Shown here one piece after another: positions 1-9,318 of a DNA stretch of 57,557 nt. Below the pieces are notes generated by a model that worked only from the letters and a program-made list of their open reading frames with translations, did no database searches and had not been told where the DNA came from. Source of the stretch: an uncultured Pelagibacteraceae bacterium (GTDB taxonomy: Bacteria; Pseudomonadota; Alphaproteobacteria; Pelagibacterales; Pelagibacteraceae); NCBI GenBank assembly GCA_902603045.1, contig CACKTH010000002.1, positions 1 through 57,557 of the forward strand, given 5' to 3'. Each line of letters starts with the position of its first letter. The stretch's first letter is position 1. The position numbers and the translations under genes were made by a program.

Positions 1-1691
1 AATTAATTTTAAATCAGTATGTAATGTCAGAAGAATTTTTTATTAATTGTCTAGGAGTATTAATTATAATTAAATTTTCAGAATTAAATGATAAAAATAA
101 TTTACTCTCTTTTAATCTAATTTGTATTGTGATTGCAATTGCTAGTTTAATTAAAGGACAAGATATTATTAGTACACTCACATCAATAACTTTAGTGATT
201 TTGATTGTTGTTAATATGTATTTAATTCAGCAAAAAGAAATTTTAGATTTAAACTTAAAAAATATATTTAAATATTTAGGTTTTGGATTAAGTATTTTTC
301 CTTTTATTATTATTTTTTATTTAATATTTCCTCGAGCAGAAATTAATTTTAAAATATTTGACCAATCTACAAGCTCATTAGGTATTCCAGATACAATAAA
401 TCTTGGTTCTTTTAGTGAATTTTCAAACTCTGAGGAAGAAATATTTAAGTTGACTAATAATAATTATAAAAAAGAAGACCTGTATTTTAGGGTAAAAGTG
501 TTTGATTTTATTGAGGATAATAAGTCTTGGAGGCCTTCGTCTGGATATTACTTATTTAATCAATTTAAAAACTCATTAAAGATTAACAACAAACAAGATT
601 TAAATGAAAGTTATGAAATTATTTTAGAACCTTATAAAAAGAAATGGATACCTAGTTTAAAAAATTCAAAAATAGCTTCGAACTTTACAGAAATTTCTGA
701 AGATTATTTTAATCAAACATTTATTAGCAGAAACTTAGTTGATAGAAATAGACAAATAAAATTTGAAAAAATTAAAACAAATATTTCTTTAGGTGAAGAT
801 TTAAGAAACTACTATGTGTCTACTCCAAAAAATACTTCAAATAAGTTAAAGAGATGGGTTTCAGAAAATAATAATTCAACTCAAATAGAGTTTGTTAATA
901 AAATTTATGAAAGATTTTCCAGAGGTGATTATTATTATAATTTAACTCCACAAAATATTATTGGTAACGATTATGAAAGTTTTTTCTTTGATATCAAAGA
1001 AGGTTATTGCGAACATTATGCCGCAACGTTTGTATTGCTCACAAGATTAGCAAATATTCCAAGTAGAATTGTTACTGGTTATTATGGAGGAGAATTAAAT
1101 GATGTTGGTAATTTCTACAGCTTTAAACAGAAGGATACTCATGCCTGGACTGAAATATGGCTTGAAGATAGAGGTTGGGTTAGAATTGATCCTACTAAAG
1201 CTATTCCCGATGAGAATGTTAAAAATTCACTTAATAATGTAATTAATTATGAAGATTTAAATTCAATGAGTTTATTCTCTACAAAATATTTTCAAAGAAT
1301 ATATTATTATTTTAGTTATGTAGATTTTATTTGGACTAAACATTTGCTGTCATATGATAATGAAGAGAGAAAGAATTTTATCGAAAAAATATTAAATTTA
1401 AATTTTTCAAAAATATTTGTTTGGATATTTGCACCAGTAATAATTTTTATTTTAATAAAAATAATTTTAAATATTAATAGTAAAAACTTAATGAGAATAT
1501 ATTTAAACACCCTTCTATTGGGAAAAAGAAAAAAATTAGGTATATTAAAATCAGATACTTTAGAGGAAATTTATAATAAATTTTCTGAAACTGAAAAAAC
1601 TAAATATAAACAATTTTTTCAAGCTTTTGAAATTAACAAATATTCTAGAAAAAATTTTGGTATTATTGAAACTTTAAGATTAATTTTTTAA
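1..1691 (+). CDS. Transglutaminase-like membrane protein, TgpA family (5' partial)
   Basis: The protein has hydrophobic helices at the N-terminus, a periplasmic transglutaminase core, a further membrane helix near residue 470 and a short cytoplasmic tail, which is the TgpA (DUF3488/DUF4129) arrangement. Counting from the ATG at 24, a Cys-His-Asp triad is visible: C329 in GYCEHYAATF, H373 in THAWTEIW and D389 in RIDPTKA. The reading frame stays open to the left edge. The first residues resemble the middle of the usual N-terminal helix bundle (LGVLIIIKFSELN), so one or two helices are probably missing and the true start lies outside the window. The family is membrane-bound and thought to act on peptides or proteins in the periplasm; the substrate is unknown. 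It is convergent with pilY1, with 30 bases between them. Confidence 0.8.
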   Translation, partial: LILNQYVMSEEFFINCLGVLIIIKFSELNDKNNLLSFNLICIVIAIASLIKGQDIISTLTSITLVILIVVNMYLIQQKEILDLNLKNIFKYLGFGLSIFPFIIIFYLIFPRAEINFKIFDQSTSSLGIPDTINLGSFSEFSNSEEEIFKLTNNNYKKEDLYFRVKVFDFIEDNKSWRPSSGYYLFNQFKNSLKINNKQDLNESYEIILEPYKKKWIPSLKNSKIASNFTEISEDYFNQTFISRNLVDRNRQIKFEKIKTNISLGEDLRNYYVSTPKNTSNKLKRWVSENNNSTQIEFVNKIYERFSRGDYYYNLTPQNIIGNDYESFFFDIKEGYCEHYAATFVLLTRLANIPSRIVTGYYGGELNDVGNFYSFKQKDTHAWTEIWLEDRGWVRIDPTKAIPDENVKNSLNNVINYEDLNSMSLFSTKYFQRIYYYFSYVDFIWTKHLLSYDNEERKNFIEKILNLNFSKIFVWIFAPVIIFILIKIILNINSKNLMRIYLNTLLLGKRKKLGILKSDTLEEIYNKFSETEKTKYKQFFQAFEINKYSRKNFGIIETLRLIF

Positions 1692-1721
1692 TAAAAGATT
1701 TCTTTCAGTCTTAAAGGATTA

Positions 1722-4700
1722 TTAGTAGTTATGTCTCCAAGAACTTCTAAAGATATTTGTATCACCTCCGGCAGCTGTTACAGTTACAAGATCTTTTTTA
1801 GAGCCTAGTGATTGACCTGCAATATTCGCAAATAATTTTCCGGCAAAGACTACAATTTTTGATAATACACCTTGTCCTACATATGCACATTTACTAGAGT
1901 TATTGGTTTGCATGCCTAATTGAGAAGATGTATTTTGTCCACATTCATCATCAACTCCGCATATATAAGCGTTACCAAGGCTACATTTATTTACTGATTT
2001 AGTTGGCTCGTAAATAGGATAGTAAGCATACCCTCTAAATACAGTAGGTTCAGCCGTTACTTTGGCAGAATCTTTTAATTTAATGTACCAACCTTCTTTT
2101 GCTTGATCTATACATGCACTTCCAGGAACATTACCAGTGGTATCTTCACAATCAGAAAGATTATTTGCTTGTAGCGGTTTACCTATGTCTTTGTAGTATG
2201 GATAATTCTTGTCTCTTATACCTAACATTAGATTATCAGGCTTTCTTTTTTTTGTACCTGTATCATTTATTCTTTCATAATCACCAGTTCCAGCAAATAA
2301 CCATAGTTGATTTGTATCCCCACCAATCGTTGCATCCATAGAATGATACATATATCTTCCATTCTTTTCAGTGGACTCTGCAATAAATAAAGTTGTACTG
2401 TCGAATATCTTAATTCTTTTCATATCAGAGTCCTGCTCCATATTTGTAAGATTGAATTTTGTAATTTTTCCCTCAAGATCTGGTAAATATAATAAAGCTC
2501 CATTAAAACCAATCCCTCTTGCTGTATCTGGAGTTATTAGAACTGGTGCTCCAGGCGTAGAATTCACTATTCCATTGCCAGTGATATCATCAATTTCAAT
2601 TATTTTGTAAATACTTCCAGGATTTATCGGGTCTTCAAGATTTACTATTGTAAGATTTGAACCAACTCCTTCAAATTGTGTTCCGTATCCACCACCCATG
2701 GCAGCCACATATATGTCATCCATAATATCATCATCCCCATCCCCTTTGTTTGGAATTCTGAATATCCTAGGATCTGACCAAGTTTCACCAAGTTGACTAT
2801 AATCGTAAGCTTGATCTGGTGGCTGAACTCCAGTTTGTAAAGATCCAGCTGTAATTCTTATACCAATTTGTGATGATTCTTCTTTGTCTGTAGCGGAATA
2901 TTGGAAATCTTGGTTAAATACTATTTGTGTTTCACCTGTGCTTGGATGAGGTTGGACTCTGAAATTTGTAAATACACTTCCATCTTTAATTATCGTTAGA
3001 TCGCTTTTAGTGATACCTCTAACAGGAAAAGTCCAATACTTTCCTTTATAACAATAAGCAGACGTGTCAGTTTTACATTTTTCTTTACTCGAGTCTAATC
3101 CATTTCCATTGTAATCGTCATTCCAGTTATCTGTAACTTGGATTGATTCTCCTAGAGCTGCTAGAGAGTATGAAGTTGGAATATAATCATGGGTTAAAAT
3201 ATTTTGAGTGTGATCCATTCTATAAACTCTATTATTTATTATATCATTATATATGGAGTATAAATGTTCAGGTTTATCTGGATCGGTAATATCTAAAACA
3301 CTAAATCCTGCTCCTCCTCTTCCATAAGGAACAAATAAAATTGTATGCCATCTTTTTGAGCCTCGAAGTGGGCTTTTGAAATACATATCATGAACTACCA
3401 TTGATCCATCGACACCAAACATAGCATTTGTACCACCACCTCTACTTTGGTTTAAGTTAGTATTCATAACATTTGGAAGATTTGGTGCTATCAAAGGAGG
3501 TACAAATCCCCATAATTCTTTACCTGTTTTCGCATCGAATGCATGTAATATTCCACTATTAGATCCAGCATATATTACTTCTTTTCTTTGCTCTTTAGAT
3601 TGAGCAAATGCATCGTAACCATTCACATGTCTAAAGTAAGCTTCCTGATTAGTTGAAACAAAAGATGTATCAGCCGATGGCTTTCCAACAACAACTAATT
3701 GTGAATGATAGATATCTCCTAAAGGGTTTGCTCTAGTTTCAGTTAAGTTACAGTCTCCATCATAGTCAAAATAATCTTGTCCTCTTACAAAGTTAATCAA
3801 TCCTTTTAAATCATCAGCAACTCCATCAACTACACCTGCTGCATTGGCACACCTTCTGTTGTTTGATGATCCGTCGGCATTGTTACTGTCTCTGTGATAA
3901 TCTAGTATGTCATTTGTATATATTGCCATCAAATTTCCGACATCGGTTGCATTTGCCTGAGAAAAATTGTTGTACCCTAATCTGTAATCTGTTCCCGGTA
4001 TAGCACTCCAAATTTTTCTAGCATTCGGAGATGGCATCACATCAACTGCAGACCAGTTACCTGCTTTTGCTGAAGTATCTAAACTTCCATCCGGGTTGAT
4101 TTTAGTCCTAGTAATAGTTCCAGCCCATTCTTTATTTTGTCTATAATCAAATTGTGCTTGGTACATAGCTCCACCTTGCTCAATTGTTGCAGTAATTGAT
4201 GGTGCAGTAAATGATAGTTTAGAAGCAATTATCTGTGAGATTGCAGCTTTCAATTGTGTTTTCAAAGACTCAGCTGTTGTTGCAACTATTGCTTTGTTTG
4301 TTCCTCCAGCCTTAGCTAGCTCGTTAAAATACCTCATTCCTCTGCTGCTAATTCCAGTTCCAAAAGCCACAGTAAATGTTTTAATTTTATTATTCTGATA
4401 AAGACTTCTTGCAGTTCTCAACGCTGCTCCATGATTATACCAGTCACCATCACCAATAACTAAAACATAACTATTTTGACATGGAGAATTTTTATCAACA
4501 GGAGATAAAGATCCATGTGTATAATACTCTTTTGCAATTCTCATAAATGCCATTGCATCAGTACCTCCACCCGGATTTACACTTGTAATCATTTTATCAA
4601 TATCTTTTGCTCCACCCTTATAAATTGGTACTTTTAAACAATTGGCACTTGAGCAAGGAGTAGCTTTTCCTTCTCCTATAAATATATTACCCCCACTCCA

Positions 4701-5864
4701 ACCACTAAAACCAGATCTACCTGCAGCCCATTTTGCAAAACCAAAGTTTACACCCGAGGTTAAAGAGGCATCTGTTACTAGAGACTTGATAGCTGCTTGA
4801 GCAGCTTGCATCCTCGTTGTCGGAGCTCCACCGAAATTTTTTTGCCAAGTACCACTTGAGTTAAATATTTGAACTGACCCTTTGTTAAGATCTGCTGCTA
4901 TTAATCTACTATTATTTTGATCCCAACCTAGTCCCCAAGGATAATAAAAGTATGTGTTAGAAGCATCAGAATTATTTCTACTTCTTTTTCCAAATGATAG
5001 AGTTGAGTTAATTGCAGTATAATTCGCATTCAATGAAAGTTTTTGCATTCGACTTTGCGTCCATGATAAAGTCCACAATTCTGTATTATTGCTAGGATTA
5101 AATTGTAATCCCACATAACTTCCAGCTCTATAATTAATTAATGCTGATCTGTTACTGTTTGGACATTTTGTGCCAGATGTAGTTAAATTGTGAACATAAA
5201 GATAGTTACTTCGTGAATAAACTATTTTTCCGTTAGATATAGCTGATCCATATGCATACTTCTGATTAAAATCTGCACTACAATTATTCACTCTGTTATT
5301 TGAAAGATTAATTGTCTTATATCCATTACTTCCACCTACATAAAGATAGCCAGTATTTTGATCTATTGTCATATTGTATGGATAGAAACCCAGAGAATAC
5401 TTTTGCATACATCTGCCATCACTAGCTCTAATTGCAACAACAGCTCTCTCATAATATGCTGTAGTGTAATAAATCCCATTATACTCCTCTCCACTATATG
5501 AATATGAGGTTCTGCAATTTGAATTCCCTTCATATCTTGCAATACCTTTTCCAGATACACCTTTATTTCCAAAACCTGTATCAACTGTCCCAGAACCGTA
5601 GACAAATTTTTTGACTCCATCCCTATAATACTGTGATACTAGAATATCTCCATTTCCATCAGCATCAGCATCGTAAGGGTAACGCATACTTGCAGTACCT
5701 CCGCTCATTCTCCATCCCATACTTCCAGATTTATCTAACATCAAAAGAACATTTGCAGGTACATCTCCTATTCCTGAACCAGGAGGTAATGCCTTTGAAA
5801 ATGCGTTATTAATAATTGCAAAAAAAATTAAAGAGACAGATAAAAATAATTTACTTAATTTCAT
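1722..5864 (-). CDS. pilY1: Type IV pilus tip adhesin/assembly protein PilY1
   Basis: This 1380-residue exported protein starts with a signal peptide (cleavage near AFS-KALPP). It carries a von Willebrand A MIDAS site (D44-x-S46-x-S48 in DKSGSMG, T435 in GGGTDAM, D472 in VIGDGDW) and a long C-terminal half of PilY1 beta-propeller type, with the landmark GSNSGILHAFDAKTGKELW. PilY1 caps type IV pili, promotes extension and mediates surface contact. It is the last gene of a minus-strand minor pilin operon and overlaps the preceding gene by four bases. Oddly, about 295 residues (53-347) sit between the first MIDAS motif and the rest of the VWA fold, and they look like NHL-type propeller repeats. 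Cysteine-rich patches near the C-terminus suggest disulfides. The family call is firm; its ligand is unknown. Confidence 0.92.
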   Translation of the reverse strand: MKLSKLFLSVSLIFFAIINNAFSKALPPGSGIGDVPANVLLMLDKSGSMGWRMSGGTASMRYPYDADADGNGDILVSQYYRDGVKKFVYGSGTVDTGFGNKGVSGKGIARYEGNSNCRTSYSYSGEEYNGIYYTTAYYERAVVAIRASDGRCMQKYSLGFYPYNMTIDQNTGYLYVGGSNGYKTINLSNNRVNNCSADFNQKYAYGSAISNGKIVYSRSNYLYVHNLTTSGTKCPNSNRSALINYRAGSYVGLQFNPSNNTELWTLSWTQSRMQKLSLNANYTAINSTLSFGKRSRNNSDASNTYFYYPWGLGWDQNNSRLIAADLNKGSVQIFNSSGTWQKNFGGAPTTRMQAAQAAIKSLVTDASLTSGVNFGFAKWAAGRSGFSGWSGGNIFIGEGKATPCSSANCLKVPIYKGGAKDIDKMITSVNPGGGTDAMAFMRIAKEYYTHGSLSPVDKNSPCQNSYVLVIGDGDWYNHGAALRTARSLYQNNKIKTFTVAFGTGISSRGMRYFNELAKAGGTNKAIVATTAESLKTQLKAAISQIIASKLSFTAPSITATIEQGGAMYQAQFDYRQNKEWAGTITRTKINPDGSLDTSAKAGNWSAVDVMPSPNARKIWSAIPGTDYRLGYNNFSQANATDVGNLMAIYTNDILDYHRDSNNADGSSNNRRCANAAGVVDGVADDLKGLINFVRGQDYFDYDGDCNLTETRANPLGDIYHSQLVVVGKPSADTSFVSTNQEAYFRHVNGYDAFAQSKEQRKEVIYAGSNSGILHAFDAKTGKELWGFVPPLIAPNLPNVMNTNLNQSRGGGTNAMFGVDGSMVVHDMYFKSPLRGSKRWHTILFVPYGRGGAGFSVLDITDPDKPEHLYSIYNDIINNRVYRMDHTQNILTHDYIPTSYSLAALGESIQVTDNWNDDYNGNGLDSSKEKCKTDTSAYCYKGKYWTFPVRGITKSDLTIIKDGSVFTNFRVQPHPSTGETQIVFNQDFQYSATDKEESSQIGIRITAGSLQTGVQPPDQAYDYSQLGETWSDPRIFRIPNKGDGDDDIMDDIYVAAMGGGYGTQFEGVGSNLTIVNLEDPINPGSIYKIIEIDDITGNGIVNSTPGAPVLITPDTARGIGFNGALLYLPDLEGKITKFNLTNMEQDSDMKRIKIFDSTTLFIAESTEKNGRYMYHSMDATIGGDTNQLWLFAGTGDYERINDTGTKKRKPDNLMLGIRDKNYPYYKDIGKPLQANNLSDCEDTTGNVPGSACIDQAKEGWYIKLKDSAKVTAEPTVFRGYAYYPIYEPTKSVNKCSLGNAYICGVDDECGQNTSSQLGMQTNNSSKCAYVGQGVLSKIVVFAGKLFANIAGQSLGSKKDLVTVTAAGGDTNIFRSSWRHNY

Positions 5865-6400
5865 TGTTGCTCCTTGAGCTGTTGTTCTTCAAGATTTTGC
5901 ATGTATTCCATAAGTTTAGTATCTAATTCAGGGCTCGATATATAAATCTGTTCATTTATAATTCCATCATCGTTTGGAATTCTTTGATAAACATAAAATT
6001 TATTATTTTTATCTATTACTTCAAAACCAGAGAATGCACGTGGATTATCTGGAGTTTCAAAATTTCCATAATTCTTTTTAAAATAATTCATCATTATCAA
6101 ACTTTCAGAAACTATATTTCTGTCATCATTTAACGCGATCATATTAATTGCAACAAGTTCATCATTTAAAAATTTGTATTCAACCGCAACCTCATTTAAG
6201 TTCTGATCAGGACATATATCATCCGCTAAAATTCCATAAATATCAAAATTTTCATACTCTAAAGGCAAAGGAGGTCCTGTAAAATTTAAACTTTCAAATG
6301 AGTCTCTTTTAACCCCAAGCTCTACTTTAAAATTACACGCAGAATATGAATAGCTAAATGAAAGTGCGAATATGATTAATATTTTAATAAATAATTTCAT
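5861..6400 (-). CDS. Exported protein of unknown function in the pilus operon
   Basis: I do not recognise this 179-residue protein. It begins with a clear signal peptide (MKLFIKILIIFALSFSYSYSA) followed by the only mature cysteine at the start of the secreted part (ACNFKVELG), and ends in a Gln/Glu-rich tail (LEEQQLKEQQ). The middle is mixed alpha/beta with an FxVYQRI-type strand. Its stop overlaps the pilY1 start by four bases (ATGA), so the two are probably translationally coupled. It follows the pilX-like gene after a 51-base gap. The position suggests a periplasmic helper of PilY1 or the minor pilins, but that is inference from context only. Confidence 0.75.
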   Translation of the reverse strand: MKLFIKILIIFALSFSYSYSACNFKVELGVKRDSFESLNFTGPPLPLEYENFDIYGILADDICPDQNLNEVAVEYKFLNDELVAINMIALNDDRNIVSESLIMMNYFKKNYGNFETPDNPRAFSGFEVIDKNNKFYVYQRIPNDDGIINEQIYISSPELDTKLMEYMQNLEEQQLKEQQ

Positions 6401-6451
6401 AGAAAAGATTAATTAATTATATCATATAATTATTAGCGTAAGATGACACAT

Positions 6452-7135
6452 TTATTTTGGTAATACAACAGTACTTTCTAAACCAACAACTATAGGATCC
6501 TCAGGATCCTTCATAATTCCACAACCATAAACTCTATATGCCATACCGTCTGCCCCTAAATTATTTGCCCCCTTTTTAACACTACCACCTGACCCTCTAA
6601 AAGGTGCGGATCCGATTTTTACTATAAAGTAATCATAATAAAATTTTTTTAATTTTTCCGCTTCTTTTGAATAATTTTGAGCTTTATTTCCAAAACTGTC
6701 AGTTAATAACTTTCCAAAGTTCCAGCTCTCAGCTGTTACAACTTTTATGCTAGCTCCAATTATATCTGAAAAACTATCGAAACATAATTTGTCAGTATCT
6801 AACCAGTTATCCTTACTTAGCTGTGAGGCCCTATAATTTATTTTATTCATGTCACCTGTAAATGTTATTGTATCATCAGGCAATTTTCTTTTTGAAGTAT
6901 CTCTTTCATTTGTAGATGTATTATAAGGTCCAAGGTATTGATTTAAGAGATATTTTTCTCCCTCTAGTAGAGCTGTTTCTGCAACATAAAAAGTTTGCTG
7001 GTATTCGTCATTTACATTATTACTTGTGTGATCACCTGCTGATATTACTATAAGAGCTCCTCCCATAAGAGACATTGCAAGCAATAAAACTAAAGATAAT
7101 ACTAGAGCAAAACCTTTTTCATTATTTTTTTTCAT
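6452..7135 (-). CDS. pilX: PilX-like minor pilin
   Basis: The 227-residue protein starts with a short basic leader and a class III-like hydrophobic helix (EKGFALVLSLVLLLAMSLMG). The region after it (AGDHTSNNVNDEYQQTFYVAETALLEGE) matches the PilX N-terminal signature, in which the Phe-x-x-Ala-Glu-x-Ala segment is characteristic. The predicted prepilin peptidase cleavage is G|FALVL; the usual Glu at mature position 5 is replaced by Val, as is common in PilX/GspK-type minor pilins. Minor pilins form the priming complex at the pilus tip with PilV, PilW, FimT and PilY1, all of which have candidates in this operon. Its start overlaps the end of the pilW-like gene by four bases. Confidence 0.82.
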   Translation of the reverse strand: MKKNNEKGFALVLSLVLLLAMSLMGGALIVISAGDHTSNNVNDEYQQTFYVAETALLEGEKYLLNQYLGPYNTSTNERDTSKRKLPDDTITFTGDMNKINYRASQLSKDNWLDTDKLCFDSFSDIIGASIKVVTAESWNFGKLLTDSFGNKAQNYSKEAEKLKKFYYDYFIVKIGSAPFRGSGGSVKKGANNLGADGMAYRVYGCGIMKDPEDPIVVGLESTVVLPK

Positions 7136-7968
7136 TGTAGTCCTAAATTTCTTGCATAGGCTGTTACTATTATTGTATCTCTAAAATATCTATCTTCATC
7201 TTCTCTTGTTCTCTTACTATTGCTCATTGCCTCTTTAGCTCTCTTAGCTATAGTTCTAAAAAAAGGCTTTGTGGATCTAATAGATATTGCAATATCAACG
7301 GTTTTTATTTTGTACAATTTATTTTTATTTGTATTGCTAGGAGATGGTGCAGGATCTATTAATATACCTTTATCATCAATGGGATTAAAAACCATATCCT
7401 CTATATAATCAGCTACCTTTTGTTTTTCAAAAGTAAAATCATCACCATCAGTATTTGGATTATCCCAGCCCGAACCTTTCCAAACTTTTACAGTTTTGAA
7501 AATTGCAAATCCATCAACTGTATCATAACCACCTGACTTATTTTTACCTTTAGCTCTATCCTCTATTTTTGATCGTTCGCAATGATAAGAAACTTTATAT
7601 TTTTTATAAATGAAATTTTGTTTACTGTCATAATAACCTCCACCATAAACTATATCTATAGAGTCACATTCTTTACCAAATTTGCTTTTATCTGGTTTTG
7701 TAATCACTATAGGGGCATGCTCAATAGCGTTGGTTTGAATGTTATCTCCAAAATATCTAAATCCTGCGTTACGAATATCTCTTACTATCATTGATACCAG
7801 ATCTCTTCCTTGTGATGAGATTTTAGCTCTATCAGTAACTTTAGAATAAGAATTATTTACTGCATTATAAGCAGTATACATTGCTCCCATCATTAAAACT
7901 GATATTACAATACCAATAAGTATTTCAATTAATGTTACACCAGAATTATTTTGTAATTTCTTTTGCAT
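7132..7968 (-). CDS. pilW: PilW-like minor pilin
   Basis: This 278-residue protein has a prepilin leader and helix NSGVTLIEILIGIVISVLMM, with predicted cleavage G|VTLIE (Val instead of the usual Phe at +1, Glu kept at +5). The following segment, RDLVSMIVRDIRNAGF, is typical of PilW/PulJ-type minor pilins. The C-terminal half is soluble and variable, as expected for a tip pilin. It abuts the pilV-like gene with a one-base overlap at 7968 and overlaps the pilX-like gene by four bases, so it sits inside one transcription unit. The protein should be inserted in the inner membrane and then built into the pilus tip. Confidence 0.82.
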   Translation of the reverse strand: MQKKLQNNSGVTLIEILIGIVISVLMMGAMYTAYNAVNNSYSKVTDRAKISSQGRDLVSMIVRDIRNAGFRYFGDNIQTNAIEHAPIVITKPDKSKFGKECDSIDIVYGGGYYDSKQNFIYKKYKVSYHCERSKIEDRAKGKNKSGGYDTVDGFAIFKTVKVWKGSGWDNPNTDGDDFTFEKQKVADYIEDMVFNPIDDKGILIDPAPSPSNTNKNKLYKIKTVDIAISIRSTKPFFRTIAKRAKEAMSNSKRTREDEDRYFRDTIIVTAYARNLGLQ

Positions 7969-8666
7969 TAATCAATTTGAAAATACAGAACTTTAGTTTT
8001 TGAAACAGGCTCTTTATTTTGTCCTATAGTTTGCGATTTTCCTGTAGTGATCCCAACTTCTAGTCGTCCAAAATACCTCTCTAAATATATTCCAACTTGG
8101 GGACTATTCTGTTGATGACCTTTAAATTTTTTTGTGATGTTAAATTTACATGGTCTATTACGTTTAGATAAATTTGATTTGGAAACAACACTATTATTAC
8201 ATAAAGTAAAAACATTTAATATTTTTTTATCATAAGTTTCACCTTTAGTATTTGTGGTACATTTTAATCTTTTTTGCGAAAATCTATGTTCCCATTTATG
8301 TTTTTTATTACCTAAAGCAAAATCATCTGGTTTTGTTCTTGACGGGCCAGCTTTTGCACAGGATTTTATATTAAATGATGGTGTTTTTGATCCGCTTACA
8401 TGCTCATCATTATACAATTTATCCTTAAAATTTATTGATTTATCACCGGGTGAATTTTTCTCTGAAATAAAATCTTCTGCCACCATCGTCATAAGCAAGT
8501 TTGCCTTAGATCTGTCGCTTGATACCCCAATTGAAGAAACAGAATATTGAACCATTTGAAATACAGATACAAATCCTATTCCGACAATAACAGTCGCAAC
8601 TAGGGCCTCTACCAATGTTAAACCTTTCTCTGATTTTCTTTTAATTCCTAATCCATTCATCGCCAT
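7968..8666 (-). CDS. pilV: PilV-like minor pilin
   Basis: The prepilin signature KSEKGLTLVEALVATVIVGIG (cleavage G|LTLVE, Glu at +5) followed by a soluble domain of about 190 residues fits the PilV/PulI minor pilins. The frame opens further upstream at a TTG at 8708, but that would give an unusually long leader and a 68-base overlap with the preceding gene. I place the start at the ATG at 8666, giving about 232 residues; another ATG at 8660 is equally possible. Neither has a visible Shine-Dalgarno sequence. Four or five cysteines in the soluble part may form disulfides. Its role is inferred from the fold and from its place between the FimT-type and PilW-type genes. Confidence 0.78.
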   Translation of the reverse strand: MAMNGLGIKRKSEKGLTLVEALVATVIVGIGFVSVFQMVQYSVSSIGVSSDRSKANLLMTMVAEDFISEKNSPGDKSINFKDKLYNDEHVSGSKTPSFNIKSCAKAGPSRTKPDDFALGNKKHKWEHRFSQKRLKCTTNTKGETYDKKILNVFTLCNNSVVSKSNLSKRNRPCKFNITKKFKGHQQNSPQVGIYLERYFGRLEVGITTGKSQTIGQNKEPVSKTKVLYFQID

Positions 8667-9318
8667 TAAATTTATATTTTTGTATTTGACCAAATCTACT
8701 CCATTCAATCAAGTACGCAGGTTTTATCAAACCAGCACTCTTTTTTAAAGGACACTTACCGCCATTAGCTTTAGCCAAATCTGAATTACAAACAATAATA
8801 AACCTATTATGATCATTTTTTTCAAAAATTAAATTTCTTTGAGAAAGTCCAGAACTAGTTGAATAATGCGCCGCATTCTTTGAAAAACAAACCGAACTAG
8901 TCGAAGCAAGATGTGTTACCACTCCTTTAACAGTTATCCTTTGAATTTCAGGATTACCTCCTAAATTTGATTTCCAGTCATCATTTTTTAAACTACAAAT
9001 TATTTGAGTGTTTTGTGAATTTCTTTTTTTTAATAATCTGGTGTAACCCTTTCTTTGTAAGCCTCTTGTATGAAATATCGTTCTATCACTACCTTGAGGA
9101 ATAATCATAAATTGAACAAACGAATAGTTTCCTCTTTGCACAGATGCAGTTATAGTTGAAAGCATTGTTGAAACTCGCTCAGCACCTTTTCTAACATCTC
9201 TGTCTTTGCTCCAGCTGCTAAAATTTGGATAAGCAACTGCAGATACAATCATTACTATTGCCACAACCACTAGTAATTCTAAAATTGTAAAACCTTTAAT
9301 TTTCTGATCTTGCTGCAC
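8641..9318 (-). CDS. FimT/GspH-type minor pilin
   Basis: A 225-residue prepilin with a short leader (MQQDQKIKG) and helix FTILELLVVVAIVMIVSAVAYPNF, cleaved at G|FTILE with Glu at +5. The segment AERVSTMLSTITASVQRGN resembles the GspH/FimT region after the helix, and the C-terminal half is rich in beta strands with cysteine pairs. The start is a GTG at 9318 inside the end of pilT (23-base overlap). This is the first minor pilin of the operon and presumably part of the tip priming complex. Similar proteins serve in type II secretion, but the linked pilT and pilY1 favour a pilus role. Confidence 0.8.
   Translation of the reverse strand: MQQDQKIKGFTILELLVVVAIVMIVSAVAYPNFSSWSKDRDVRKGAERVSTMLSTITASVQRGNYSFVQFMIIPQGSDRTIFHTRGLQRKGYTRLLKKRNSQNTQIICSLKNDDWKSNLGGNPEIQRITVKGVVTHLASTSSVCFSKNAAHYSTSSGLSQRNLIFEKNDHNRFIIVCNSDLAKANGGKCPLKKSAGLIKPAYLIEWSRFGQIQKYKFNGDEWIRN

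Noticed and set aside
2099..2610. Open frames antisense to pilY1
   Set aside because: They lie wholly inside a well-supported gene, have no ribosome site or recognisable domain, and consist of residues expected from the opposite strand of AT-rich coding DNA.
8667..8708. Longer pilV-like start at a TTG (8708)
   Set aside because: It would add an atypically long prepilin leader and a 68-base overlap with the upstream gene; the ATG at 8666 or 8660 gives a normal leader.
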